From Gammaproteobacteria bacterium (GTDB lineage: Bacteria > Pseudomonadota > Gammaproteobacteria > UBA6429), in the NCBI GenBank assembly GCA_003232015.1, contig QIKU01000260.1, forward strand, positions 1 to 34,361: a stretch of 34,361 nt of DNA. Direction: 5' to 3'. Below the pieces are notes generated by a model. It did no database searches. It was given only the letters and a program-made list of their open reading frames with translations, and was not told the origin of the DNA. This document shows, piece after piece, positions 16,347 to 25,275 of the stretch. The translations under genes were made by a program, and so were the position numbers. Position 1 is the stretch's first letter; every line of letters begins with the position of its first letter.

Positions 16347-16879
16347 TGAAACGACATAGTAAAAAATTAAAGCAGGATGCAGTTGAAATGGATATTACTG
16401 CCTTTATGAATTTAATGGTGATTTTAATACCTTTTTTGTTAATTACGGCAGTTTTTTCAAGGTTAACTGTGCTTGAATTAAATTTACCACCGATGAATGC
16501 ATCAGCCAAACCACAGGATAAAATAAAACTTCAACTGGAACTGGTCGTAAGAGAAAACACCTTTGATATACAAGATGCAAACCTGGGCGTTATCAAGCGT
16601 TTCGCACGTACCGAAGACAGCACAAACTGGAAAGCTTTTACCAATATTCTGGTTGAGATAAAGACACGTTTCCCGGATGAGCAAGACATCACTTTATTGC
16701 TGGATAAGAAAGTTAAATATAAAACACTTATTCAGGTAATGGATCGTGTACGTTATGCCGATGTTATACAGTTTACATCGGTAGAAACAGTTGAGTTATT
16801 CCCTAATATATCTATTGGTGATGCGCCGGTACTTGATGTACCTGCAATGCCATCCCAGGCTGTGAGTTACTTACAATGA
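16346..16879 (+). CDS. ExbD/TolR-family protein, first copy, with Asn in place of the key Asp
   Basis: This 177-residue protein has a basic N-terminus, one membrane segment (about 18-38; ITAFMNLMVILIPFLLITAVF) and a periplasmic domain, the ExbD layout. Aligned to E. coli ExbD, TPFIDVMLVLL corresponds to TAFMNLMVILI, so the proton-carrying Asp25 is Asn22 here. I believe an MNLM motif recurs in this subfamily, which would make it a family trait and not a mutation, but I cannot check. It overlaps exbB by one base and the second exbD by four (ATGA), so all three are translationally coupled. Confidence 0.9.
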   Translation: MKRHSKKLKQDAVEMDITAFMNLMVILIPFLLITAVFSRLTVLELNLPPMNASAKPQDKIKLQLELVVRENTFDIQDANLGVIKRFARTEDSTNWKAFTNILVEIKTRFPDEQDITLLLDKKVKYKTLIQVMDRVRYADVIQFTSVETVELFPNISIGDAPVLDVPAMPSQAVSYLQ

Positions 16880-17382
16880 AAAAAAATGCCAGCAGCGAAC
16901 GACGTATTGCGCGATATAAACAATTCAGAAAAAAATCATCCCTTAATTTAGTGTCGTTAATGGATATTTTTACAATACTGGTATTTTTTCTTCTTGTTAA
17001 TTCCAGTAATTCACAACAATTACCTAATAGCAAAGAAATAAAATTACCAACATCCGTTGCAACTAAATCACCAAAAGAAACAATAGTTATTGCGGTTACA
17101 GCTAAAGATATTCTTGTTGATGGGCGACGGGTCGCTAAAGTTCTAAACCATCTGGATGACAGTCTTTTGATTCCAGGGTTAAAGAAGGAACTAGATTTTC
17201 AGTATGCAAAAAGCACCAGGTTGTTGAGTGATAAATTAAAATCTGGGCTTGCTGTTACCATTATGGGTGATGAGAACATACCGTATGAATTGCTGCGGAA
17301 GATTTTATCAACCTGCCGCCAGGCTAATTTTACCCGCATTGCTTTTGCCGCAATGCAAAAAGCGTCTAATAAAGAAAGCTAG
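16876..17382 (+). CDS. ExbD/TolR-family protein, second copy, with the key Asp retained
   Basis: A 168-residue ExbD-type protein: basic N-terminus, one membrane segment (about 25-45; VSLMDIFTILVFFLLVNSS) and a periplasmic domain. Here the conserved membrane Asp is present (Asp30, in LMDIFTILVF). It is clearly different from the first copy, so the two probably form a mixed dimer inside the ExbB pentamer with only one protonatable Asp. The periplasmic part keeps ExbD features (IVIAVTAKDILVDGRRV; later a region ending in RIAFAAMQK). Starts within the stop of the first copy (ATGA). A 55-base gap separates it from the TonB-like gene. Confidence 0.9.
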   Translation: MKKNASSERRIARYKQFRKKSSLNLVSLMDIFTILVFFLLVNSSNSQQLPNSKEIKLPTSVATKSPKETIVIAVTAKDILVDGRRVAKVLNHLDDSLLIPGLKKELDFQYAKSTRLLSDKLKSGLAVTIMGDENIPYELLRKILSTCRQANFTRIAFAAMQKASNKES

Positions 17383-17437
17383 AATTCGGCTTAGTTAAAA
17401 ATATTCAAGGTAGTGGTTTTTAAGGAACTTAAATTTA

Positions 17438-18370
17438 ATGGATACAGTCGTTACATATAATAGTCTGGCGCTTAAATGGAGCCCGCAAAGCAAGCAGGAT
17501 CACCGGTTTAATATTTTTGCCAGTGTTGTGTTAACAATTACATTGTTTGTTGGTTATGTGGTATCTAATATCCCCGTGCCTGAAGAAATCAGAAAATCAC
17601 AAACTGTTGTGCCGGAACGTATTGCGAAGTTTCTAACTGATAAGAAAAAACCAGAAATTATAAAGAAAAAGCCAAAACCTTTACCTAAACCAAAATTAAA
17701 ACCAAAAATTAAAAAGCAGCCACCCGCACAGGCCAGAAAGAAAAAACCTTTAACCAAAGAACTGAAAAAGGCAAGAAAGAAAGCAGAATCAAGTGGTTTG
17801 CTTGCATTAAGCAACGAGCTAGCTGATTTAATGGACACCTCAGCGGTGAGCGCTATGGTGAGCGGTCGAACATCAAAAGGGGCTGTAAAAGCGGTTTCAG
17901 TTAATAAAGATGTGCTAAGTAAAGGTGTCGGTGTTGGTAGTGGCGGTGTGGAGTCAAGTAAATATGTAATGGTTGCGGGCCACACCAAACTATCATCAAA
18001 AGAACTCAATTCCTTCAGGGAATCCTTACTTGCAAGCAATACCATACGTAGGCCGAATAAAAAAACAGCATCAAAAGCAGATATCAGGCTTGAAGAACAA
18101 GTGACCATTGTTTTTGATCAGAATAAAGGCAAATTGTATTCGCTATATAACCGTGCACGACGGCAACATCCAGGGTTACAAGGAAAAATTATTCTTCAAA
18201 TAACAATTACACCGACGGGTAAGGTCGCTAACGTTAAAATTGTGGTGAGCGAGCTAAATAACCCCAGCCTTGAAAGGCGCATTGTATTGAGGGTTAAACA
18301 ATTTAATTTTGGCTTGAGTGGTAATAAGTCTATTACTGTTACTTTTCCGATTGAGTTTATACCATCGTAG
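17438..18370 (+). CDS. TonB-like / AgmX-PglI-type energy-transducing protein
   Basis: The 310-residue product has a cytoplasmic start, one membrane segment (about 26-45; IFASVVLTITLFVGYVVSNI), a Lys/Pro-rich periplasmic arm (about 68-112, dominated by KPKP-type repeats), a Gly/Ser linker and a C-terminal TonB-like domain (about 215-310; LYSLYNRARRQHPGLQGKIILQITITPTGKV, then FPIEFIPS at the end). The RLEEQV/NRARR...P.LQG.I pattern is that of the AgmX/PglI C-terminal family known from gliding and envelope systems, not classical TonB. It is the last gene of the cassette; no intrinsic terminator is seen in the 48 bases before the convergent RND gene. Confidence 0.85.
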   Translation: MDTVVTYNSLALKWSPQSKQDHRFNIFASVVLTITLFVGYVVSNIPVPEEIRKSQTVVPERIAKFLTDKKKPEIIKKKPKPLPKPKLKPKIKKQPPAQARKKKPLTKELKKARKKAESSGLLALSNELADLMDTSAVSAMVSGRTSKGAVKAVSVNKDVLSKGVGVGSGGVESSKYVMVAGHTKLSSKELNSFRESLLASNTIRRPNKKTASKADIRLEEQVTIVFDQNKGKLYSLYNRARRQHPGLQGKIILQITITPTGKVANVKIVVSELNNPSLERRIVLRVKQFNFGLSGNKSITVTFPIEFIPS

Positions 18371-18418
18371 CACTAAATTTATAATCCTGATTAAATGGGG
18401 AGGTGAAGTGTAGAGCGG

Positions 18419-21400
18419 TTAAACTGCCGGATGAAGTAGCTTGTACATAGCAGGTACTATCACCAGACTTACCAGGCTTGAAAACAATAAACCCCAGACG
18501 ATAACCATTGCCAGTGGTTGCAGTAATTCAGAGCCACTACCCAGACCAATAGCTAATGGCAGCATACCGACCACCGTGGTGAGTGTAGTCATCAAAATCG
18601 GGCGTAGCCTTAATTGTGTCGCTTTTAATATCGCGTTGTTAACAGGCTGGCCTTTCTCACGTTCAATTTCAATTTGCTCAATTAAAACAATGGCATTATT
18701 AACCACAATACCAATGAGCATAATCAACCCGAGGAGGAAGGGCATGGATGTTTGTATTTTAAACGGTATGGCTGCAATCCAGATAGACAGTTTTAAAGAG
18801 TCAAACGGAATGCTGGCTAACCAGCCAAGAAGTTCGGTAAACCAGATACCAAAGGTAACACCAATAATGGTAAACAGCATGCTTATAATAATAACGAGCG
18901 GATTAATCAGTGATTCATATTGCACCGCCATCACCACAAAAACCAGAAATAATGCCAGTGCAATTAGCATATAACTGGACTGCTGGTTTTGTTGCAGTGC
19001 TTTGGTGGCACCGGCATCGTAAAGTGTATAGCCGTCCGGGAGCACCAGGTCTTTTAAACGAGCTTTGATTTCGGTATTAATTTCACTTAAGTTTGCATTT
19101 GCAACAAAAGAACCGCTGATTTCAACGATACGACGTTGCCGGTCACGTTTAATCGCGGAGGGGGATTGTGTTAATTTAACCTTACTCACATCACCTAAGC
19201 GAATCACCTGACCATTCACTTCACCAACAATCACTGTGCTGATTTTATCGGGTGAGGGAATGCTGTTTTCAGGTAAACGCAAACGAATATTAAAACGCTT
19301 ATCACCGTCCAGGTATTCAGAGATAAGCTCACCTTCTAAAGCAATGCGCACGGCCTGATTAATTTTATTAACATTAATTTTAAGCTCAGCAGCCCGTTGC
19401 CGGTCGACAATAATGGCAATTTCTTCGAATACATCTTCATAAGTATGGCTGATATTTCTTAGGCCCTTAATACCTTTTAATTTTTGTGTGATGGTATCGC
19501 CGATGCTGGCAAGCTGTTCAATGCTGGAACCTTGTACCCGCAGGCTTAGGTCATCATCACCCCGACTGGTTCGAATACCACGTACACCACGGGTGCGCAT
19601 ATAAACACGGGTGCCAACCAGTTTCAGTTTTGTGATATCTCGGCGCATCTTGTTAATCCATTTTGCAGAGTTGCTGCCGGGTTTTAGCTGAATAAAGATG
19701 CTGCCACTGTTACTGGACTCAAATTCGGAGCGCCCAAAGACCGAGCCACCAGAAGTTGCAAATACACTTTCTACTTCTTGTTGTTGTTGCATAAGGTGTT
19801 CAATTTTTCTTATAATTTTATCAAATTGTTCGAAAGGCGTACCTGCTTCGGCTTTAATATAAGCGCGAACCTGGCCTTCATCAATCGATGGTAAAAATTT
19901 ATATTTTGCCGAGGAAATTTGTACGATGGATATAACAAGTAATGGAATGGCGATATAAAAAATAGTCAGCGGTTTTTCCAGTACTTTCTCTAACAGCGTA
20001 CTTAAATGTTGCTGAAGAAAGTGGAGGCCGGATGTTACCTTGTCTTGCAGTTTTTTAGCCAGGTTGTTTTTTTGTGATGTAGAATCTGTTGTGCCTTTTA
20101 TCTGCGAGGCGAGTGCAGGGACTAGTGTAATCGCCACCATAAGTGATGCCAGTATGGCGATGCTCAGTACAAATACCAGCTCACTGAACAATAAACCGGT
20201 TAAACCTCCAATAAACAGAAACGGAAGAATGGCTGCCAGGTTAGTGCTGGTGGATGCAACAATGGCACTGTTGATTTCCTGTGCAGCATGCAGTGAAGCA
20301 TCTTCAGGTTTTTCTCCTAGCCGCTGATGACGGGTGATATTTTCAAGCATAATAATGGTGCTGTCAATCAGCAGACCAACACCTAAGGCTAGTGCACCCA
20401 ATGTCATTATATTCAGCGTTAAGCCGTTTGCAGACATAACAATAAAGGTAAATAAAATGGCTAACGGAATCGCCGTGCCAATGATTAAGGTGCGTCTGAT
20501 GCTGCCGAGAAAGAGGTACACAACGAGCATGGCTAAAATGGCGCCACTGAGTACGGCAATGGATGCATTTCTTAGCGAATAACGAACAAATGTCGACTGA
20601 TCACTGATAGCTGAAATCGTGACATCATCGGGTATCAGCTTTTCATGAATGAGCCATTGTAGCTGTTTATTTACTGCGTCGACCACTTCGACAGTGTTTG
20701 CTTTGGGCTGTTTCTGAATTGAAAGCTTAATGGCATTTTTGTTATTAAGCCGTATTCTCAAGCGTTCATCTTCGTGTGTGTCGATCACTTGCGCGACATC
20801 TTTTAAACGAAGTGTCGATGTTGAATTATTACGAACCGGTAAATTTTTAATTTCATCCAGTGTTTTAAAGCGAGCCAGAATGCGAGTGCTGAGTTCCTGT
20901 GCATTGGTATTAAGCCTGCCAGAGGGTGATTCCAGATTATTCTCCTGAATCGTTTTTATCAGCTCACTTAAAGTTATTCCAAAATGTGCCAGCCGTTCCT
21001 GGTTAACAATAATTTGTATTTCACGTGTATTACCACCACCCACTTCAACCGCAGCAACGCCGGGTAAATTGATAAACCAGCGGCTGAAGTCGTAATCAAC
21101 CCATTCGCGTAGTTTTACCGGATTCAGTGTACTTGAACTGACGGCCAGCTCAAGTACCGGAATTTGTGACGGATCGCGTTTATAGATAATGGGTGGTTCA
21201 ATACTGTCTGGTAAAAATCGCTTGGCACGATCCAGTCGGGTACTGGCATCACGTAATGAAATATCAATGTCAGCACCGTATGGGAAGCTTAACGCGATAC
21301 GTGACGAGCCTTCCCAGCTTGTGGACTGAATTGATATCGCCCCTTCAGTAATAGCGAGTTGCTCTTCGATTTGTCGAGTTACCTGATCTTCCATAATGCG

Positions 21401-21589
21401 GGATGGAACACCAGGGTCGTGTACACTAATACGTATTTCCGGGTAAATAATATGCGGTAGTAAATCAACGCCCAGTTTTTCCAGCGAAAAGAAGCCAATC
21501 ACAACAACGGTTAATGCCAGCATGCTGATCCCGATGGGATGCTGTATTGACCATGCGGCCAGGCCGCCGCTGCGAAATCGTTTTTTCAT
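18419..21589 (-). CDS. RND-family efflux transporter, inner-membrane pump (HAE-1 type)
   Basis: The 1056-residue protein is a full-length RND pump, driven by protons across the inner membrane. N-terminal membrane segment near 17-37, then a porter domain with VDLLPHIIYPEIRISVHDPG (41-60). The central membrane block includes GLTLNIMTLGALALGVGLLID409-S410-TIIMLEN; the first of the two transmembrane Asp of AcrB is kept, the second is Ser. The C-terminal half repeats the pattern with LLGLIMLIGIVVNNAIVLIEQIE. The substrate is unknown; the sequence is nearer multidrug or lipophilic exporters than CzcA/CusA metal pumps. The adaptor gene ends 15 bases upstream. No outer-membrane TolC-type gene is adjacent. 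Confidence 0.92.
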   Translation of the reverse strand: MKKRFRSGGLAAWSIQHPIGISMLALTVVVIGFFSLEKLGVDLLPHIIYPEIRISVHDPGVPSRIMEDQVTRQIEEQLAITEGAISIQSTSWEGSSRIALSFPYGADIDISLRDASTRLDRAKRFLPDSIEPPIIYKRDPSQIPVLELAVSSSTLNPVKLREWVDYDFSRWFINLPGVAAVEVGGGNTREIQIIVNQERLAHFGITLSELIKTIQENNLESPSGRLNTNAQELSTRILARFKTLDEIKNLPVRNNSTSTLRLKDVAQVIDTHEDERLRIRLNNKNAIKLSIQKQPKANTVEVVDAVNKQLQWLIHEKLIPDDVTISAISDQSTFVRYSLRNASIAVLSGAILAMLVVYLFLGSIRRTLIIGTAIPLAILFTFIVMSANGLTLNIMTLGALALGVGLLIDSTIIMLENITRHQRLGEKPEDASLHAAQEINSAIVASTSTNLAAILPFLFIGGLTGLLFSELVFVLSIAILASLMVAITLVPALASQIKGTTDSTSQKNNLAKKLQDKVTSGLHFLQQHLSTLLEKVLEKPLTIFYIAIPLLVISIVQISSAKYKFLPSIDEGQVRAYIKAEAGTPFEQFDKIIRKIEHLMQQQQEVESVFATSGGSVFGRSEFESSNSGSIFIQLKPGSNSAKWINKMRRDITKLKLVGTRVYMRTRGVRGIRTSRGDDDLSLRVQGSSIEQLASIGDTITQKLKGIKGLRNISHTYEDVFEEIAIIVDRQRAAELKINVNKINQAVRIALEGELISEYLDGDKRFNIRLRLPENSIPSPDKISTVIVGEVNGQVIRLGDVSKVKLTQSPSAIKRDRQRRIVEISGSFVANANLSEINTEIKARLKDLVLPDGYTLYDAGATKALQQNQQSSYMLIALALFLVFVVMAVQYESLINPLVIIISMLFTIIGVTFGIWFTELLGWLASIPFDSLKLSIWIAAIPFKIQTSMPFLLGLIMLIGIVVNNAIVLIEQIEIEREKGQPVNNAILKATQLRLRPILMTTLTTVVGMLPLAIGLGSGSELLQPLAMVIVWGLLFSSLVSLVIVPAMYKLLHPAV

Positions 21590-21604
21590 GTTGGTATGAC
21601 TTAC

Positions 21605-22663
21605 TTATTCTACTTTATCAGAAATAATATTAATGGGTTTATTGTTGCTCAGGCCAAGAAAACCTTGTATGACTACTTTATCGTTTTCTTTCAGTCCGGT
21701 GAGTATTTCGATATTTTCTCCGAGCTGTACACCGGTTGTCACCTTTGTTTGAATAGCCTTGTTATTAATAATTTTATAAACATAGCTGCCATCGTGATTG
21801 TGTTTAATGGCAACCAGTGGAATATGCAGCCGTGCAGTGATTTGGCGTTGCAAAATAACCTGTACAAGTTGGCCCGGGATAGCCTGTGGAGGTGGCGTGT
21901 TCAGCGTAACTTCAATGGTACCCTGGCGTGTGGCTTTATCGATGGTAGGGTACAATCGCGACAAAACGCCCGGGTACGTTTTTGCGCCTAAGGCATCAAT
22001 GCGTAACTGCACTTTCTGGCCATGGCGAATTTCTGGCAGGAGTAATTCAGAAATACTGATTTTTGCCTTAAGCTGCGACAAATCAGCGAGGGTTAATAGA
22101 TGGGAATATTTAGATACCACATCGCCGGTATCTTTCAAGCGTTGAGTAATTATACCGGTAAAAGGAGCCTTAACCTGAGTAAACTGGTAGCGGGTTTGCA
22201 ACACGGATTCTTCTGCCTGTGTAAGTTCAAGCGTTGTTTTAGCCTGTGCGAGGGCATCATCGGTTGTTAAACGTTTTTTGCGGAGTTTTTTAAGGCGTTT
22301 ATAATCGAGTGCGGCCTGTCGATGCGCAATTTTTGCTTTATTTAATTCGGCGCTGATTAAACGGGCATCCAGTTTGGCCAGAACTTGATCTTTTTCGACC
22401 GCATCTCCTTCGTAGACAAGTAATGATACGATGATACCTTCTTCCTGGTTGTATATTTCAACTGTGTGTTTAGCTTCCAGTGAGCCGGATAAAAGATGCT
22501 CTGACACCATCGGAGTACTGACAGCAGGGGTAACCTGTACTAGTTGCCCACGTGCAGGTCTTTTTTTAGAAGTATCATCTGAGCAGGACGATAATAATGG
22601 TGTGATAAACAACGTGCTTAGGACTATAGCGATGAGGCGACGAATTTTATTTGAAAGAGTCAT
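21605..22663 (-). CDS. RND efflux periplasmic adaptor lipoprotein (HlyD/AcrA-like)
   Basis: A membrane-fusion adaptor that couples the RND pump to an outer-membrane channel. The 352-residue product has a lipobox LLSSC ending at Cys27, so it is anchored by lipid. The lipoyl/biotinyl half-motif EGIIVSLLVYEGDAVEKDQVLAKLD is at about 74-98, a coiled-coil hairpin follows (about 100-165; LNKAKIAHRQAALDYKRLKKLRKKR), then FTQVKAPFTGIITQRLKDTGDVV closes the lipoyl domain. A beta-barrel and membrane-proximal domain end the protein (GENIEILTGLKENDKVVIQGF). Its stop is 15 bases before the pump ATG, so both genes form one leftward operon starting in the 22664-23370 gap. Confidence 0.92.
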   Translation of the reverse strand: MTLSNKIRRLIAIVLSTLFITPLLSSCSDDTSKKRPARGQLVQVTPAVSTPMVSEHLLSGSLEAKHTVEIYNQEEGIIVSLLVYEGDAVEKDQVLAKLDARLISAELNKAKIAHRQAALDYKRLKKLRKKRLTTDDALAQAKTTLELTQAEESVLQTRYQFTQVKAPFTGIITQRLKDTGDVVSKYSHLLTLADLSQLKAKISISELLLPEIRHGQKVQLRIDALGAKTYPGVLSRLYPTIDKATRQGTIEVTLNTPPPQAIPGQLVQVILQRQITARLHIPLVAIKHNHDGSYVYKIINNKAIQTKVTTGVQLGENIEILTGLKENDKVVIQGFLGLSNNKPINIISDKVE

Positions 22664-23370
22664 ATCGTTAAGTCAACTTTGTTATGTGTGATTTAAACTG
22701 TTTATTTACAGGTATTTATATGCGTCATTTATCGCCATTATTGTAATACGAATAATGCATAAATACTAAAGTTTGTTCCTTAAGTCCCTATTTTTAAAAG
22801 AGATTGGAATTTAGCCGCTTTTGCCGTGAAAGGTTTTATGTGTTGTTCGATTGCTTTAAATGTGGCGGCGGCATGAATAAAACCGGTATCCTTTGCTACG
22901 TCTGAAGTGACTGCGCCTTGTTAAGGTGTGAGTCGTATCTATGCTTTGTTTTGTTGGTGAGCGTATTTTAATGTTCCGTATATCATTGATTAATATCGTT
23001 TTTATTGGATTTCGGTATCGGTGTTATGTAAATTAAGTATTATATAAAAATAAGGACTATTTACGTAATTGATGCTTGTTTTTATGGAAGCCGGCCGAGT
23101 TACCCCGCCAGCTCGTTGCTTTTGGAGCACTGCGCAACCAATAAAGTAAATTAGCTGTATATTGATTCTTGCTCGTTCATCATATAAACAGATGTGGTTG
23201 GCAATGTTATTACCAGTATAAATTGTAATGACTTATCCCGACTGATTATTGTTGTGTGTAACTTGGCCAAATGAAGTAGACGGGTTGCGCAGTTGTCCTT
23301 TTTCTTTACCGAGCCGTTATTGTACATTTTATGCGATAATGTGCAGATTTGATAAAGAGTCTTACTGCAA
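22664..23370. other. 707-base gene-free region between divergent operons
   Basis: No coding frame with family resemblance or length above about 60 codons is visible on either strand. It must hold the promoters for the leftward RND operon and the rightward ABC transporter gene. An 11-base inverted repeat (23129-23139 and 23283-23293, ACTGCGCAACC type) flanks 143 bases, about what chance could allow. No tRNA-like fold, IS end or long direct repeat was seen. The length is large for a two-promoter region, so a small RNA or decayed gene remains possible. Confidence 0.55.
23332..23340 (+). promoter_or_regulatory. Extended -10 promoter element before the ABC transporter gene
   Basis: TGCGATAAT fits the extended -10 form (TGn then a GATAAT hexamer, one base off TATAAT). 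It lies 30 bases before the ATG. No convincing -35 was found at the usual distance, which extended -10 promoters can tolerate. Confidence 0.4.
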
Positions 23371-25173
23371 ATGAGTCATTATATTCGCTACGAGCAAAAC
23401 CCCCATTCTGGACGCAGAGACAAACAAAATTTAAAGCGTATGTTTCCTTTTATATGGGAATACAAAGGTCGAGTGTTATTTGCACTTGCCAGCCTTGTTG
23501 CCGCTAAACTTGCTGCTGTCGGCGTGCCTTTTGTATTAAAAGATATTGTGGATACACTGGATACACAAATTGATTCAAAATTACTGTTCTTACCTTTAAG
23601 CCTGTTACTGGCATATGGCGCATTGCGTTTAATTGGGAATTTATTTAATGAGTTGCGAGATGCATTATTTGCCCGAGTGCGTTACCACGCAATGCGCAGG
23701 GTTTCAATACGGGTACTAAAACACCTGCATCACTTATCACTAAGTTATCATCTACAGCGAAAGACTGGTGGCATCAGCCGGGATCTGGATCGAGGCACCG
23801 GCAGTATCAGTACTATTCTGAATTATCTTATTTTTAATATTATTCCGACTATTGCCGAATTTATGCTGGTCGCAGTTATTTTATTTTCGAAATACAATAT
23901 TGAATTTGCGATTGCAATTTTTGTTACGGTTGTTATTTATATTAGTTTTACACTGTGGGTAACCGAATGGCGAATGCATTTTCGGCATGAGATGAATGCT
24001 ATGGACTCGGCTGCAAGCAGTCAGTCAATTGATAGTTTGCTGAATTATGAAACGGTTAAATATTTCACCAACGAAGAACATGAACTGAAGCGTTATGACA
24101 AGACTTTGCAAAAGTGGGAAGAGGCCGCGGTAAAAAGCCAGACGTCCATGTCGTTGCTAAACTTTGGCCAGGGCACAATTATAGCTGTTGGTGTTACCGT
24201 TATCATGATTTTTGCCGGGCAGGGGGTAGTGGCCGGTGAGCTGACACTGGGTGATCTGGTTTTGGTAAATGCATTGATGTTGCAATTATTTATGCCGCTG
24301 GGCTTTTTAGGTATTGTTTACCGACAGTTAAAGTATTCATTAGCCGATATGGATTTAATGTTTAAATTGTTAGACAAAAAAAGTGATGTAAACGATATTG
24401 ACAATGCCAAACCGTTGGTGGTGAGTGATGCACATATTGTTTTTGACAAGGTTAATTTTTCTTATCAGCCAGAAAGAAAAATCTTGCAGGATGTCAGTTT
24501 TGAAATTCACCCGGGTGAAAAGGTGGCGATTGTGGGGCCGTCTGGTGCAGGTAAGTCAACCTTGTCACGTTTATTATTTCGCTTTTATGACGTTAATGAT
24601 GGGCGGGTTTTAATTGATGGCCAGGATATAAAGGGTGTGACCCAGACAAGCCTGCGACAGGAAATTGGCATTGTGCCACAGGACACGGTTTTATTTAATG
24701 AGTCGATACTTTACAACATTCAGTATGCAAACCCGATGGCAAGCCAGGATGATATTATTGCAGCGGCAAAGACCGCCTATATTCATGATTTCATTGAATC
24801 CTTACCACAGGGTTACGATACGGTTGTGGGTGAGCGTGGCTTAAAACTTTCCGGTGGAGAAAAGCAGCGTGTGGCCATTGCGCGGGTGGTACTAAAGAAC
24901 CCGAGAATTCTGGTATTTGATGAAGCGACTTCCAGCCTCGACTCACATTCTGAACAGGCCATTCTGAAAGCATTACAGGAAGTTGCACAGCGGCATACGG
25001 TGCTAGTGATAGCACATCGATTATCTACCATCGTGGATGCGGATAAAATATTGGTGTTGGAAAAAGGTCACATTGTGGAAAGTGGTAGCCATACTGAATT
25101 AATTAAAGCAAATGGTTTATATCAAAAGCTCTGGAAACTTCAGCTTGAAGAACCAGTAAAAACAGATAGTTAA
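23371..25173 (+). CDS. ABC transporter, Atm1/ABCB7-type half transporter
   Basis: The 600-residue protein joins a six-helix membrane domain (about 30-320) to an ATPase domain (about 355-590). The membrane half carries the Atm1-family signature: ALFARVRYHAMRRVSIRVLKHLHHLSLSYHLQRKTGGISRDLDRG, and NYETVKYFTNEEHE (225-238). ATPase motifs are intact: Walker A GPSGAGKST (389-397), LSGGE (493-497), Walker B ILVFDEATSSLD (513-524), and an H-loop in VIAHRLST. Atm1 proteins export glutathione or glutathione-bound sulfur/metal compounds from the mitochondrial matrix or the bacterial cytoplasm. It works as a homodimer. Upstream is an extended -10 element; downstream an own promoter precedes the next gene. 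Confidence 0.93.
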   Translation: MSHYIRYEQNPHSGRRDKQNLKRMFPFIWEYKGRVLFALASLVAAKLAAVGVPFVLKDIVDTLDTQIDSKLLFLPLSLLLAYGALRLIGNLFNELRDALFARVRYHAMRRVSIRVLKHLHHLSLSYHLQRKTGGISRDLDRGTGSISTILNYLIFNIIPTIAEFMLVAVILFSKYNIEFAIAIFVTVVIYISFTLWVTEWRMHFRHEMNAMDSAASSQSIDSLLNYETVKYFTNEEHELKRYDKTLQKWEEAAVKSQTSMSLLNFGQGTIIAVGVTVIMIFAGQGVVAGELTLGDLVLVNALMLQLFMPLGFLGIVYRQLKYSLADMDLMFKLLDKKSDVNDIDNAKPLVVSDAHIVFDKVNFSYQPERKILQDVSFEIHPGEKVAIVGPSGAGKSTLSRLLFRFYDVNDGRVLIDGQDIKGVTQTSLRQEIGIVPQDTVLFNESILYNIQYANPMASQDDIIAAAKTAYIHDFIESLPQGYDTVVGERGLKLSGGEKQRVAIARVVLKNPRILVFDEATSSLDSHSEQAILKALQEVAQRHTVLVIAHRLSTIVDADKILVLEKGHIVESGSHTELIKANGLYQKLWKLQLEEPVKTDS

Positions 25174-25230
25174 CATGTATAGTGAAAGTACTTTATATTT
25201 TGAATTGTAGGCATCATTCTACTTTTATCT

Positions 25231-25239
25231 TGGTATAAT
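25231..25239 (+). promoter_or_regulatory. Extended -10 promoter element before the S24-like gene
   Basis: TGGTATAAT is an exact extended -10 (TG, one base, TATAAT). It lies 36 bases before ATG 25276, a normal distance for a promoter with a short leader. No consensus -35 is visible. It implies that the S24-like and macro-domain genes have a promoter of their own. Confidence 0.6.
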
Positions 25240-25275
25240 AGGGCTCGTTTATTTTAAATTTACAGTGGATAAAAA

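Noticed and set aside
17554..18108. 184-codon antisense frame opposite the TonB-like gene
   Set aside because: Shadow of the Lys/Pro-rich repeat region on the other strand; composition (Phe/Ser/Leu-rich) and lack of a ribosome site argue against it.
22664..22690. TTGACT near the adaptor start as a -35 box
   Set aside because: On the minus strand it lies only a few bases before the ATG, too close to serve as its promoter.
25174..25230. AAAGTACTTT palindrome after the ABC gene as a terminator
   Set aside because: All-AT-rich stem with no stable GC pairs and no loop; cannot support termination.
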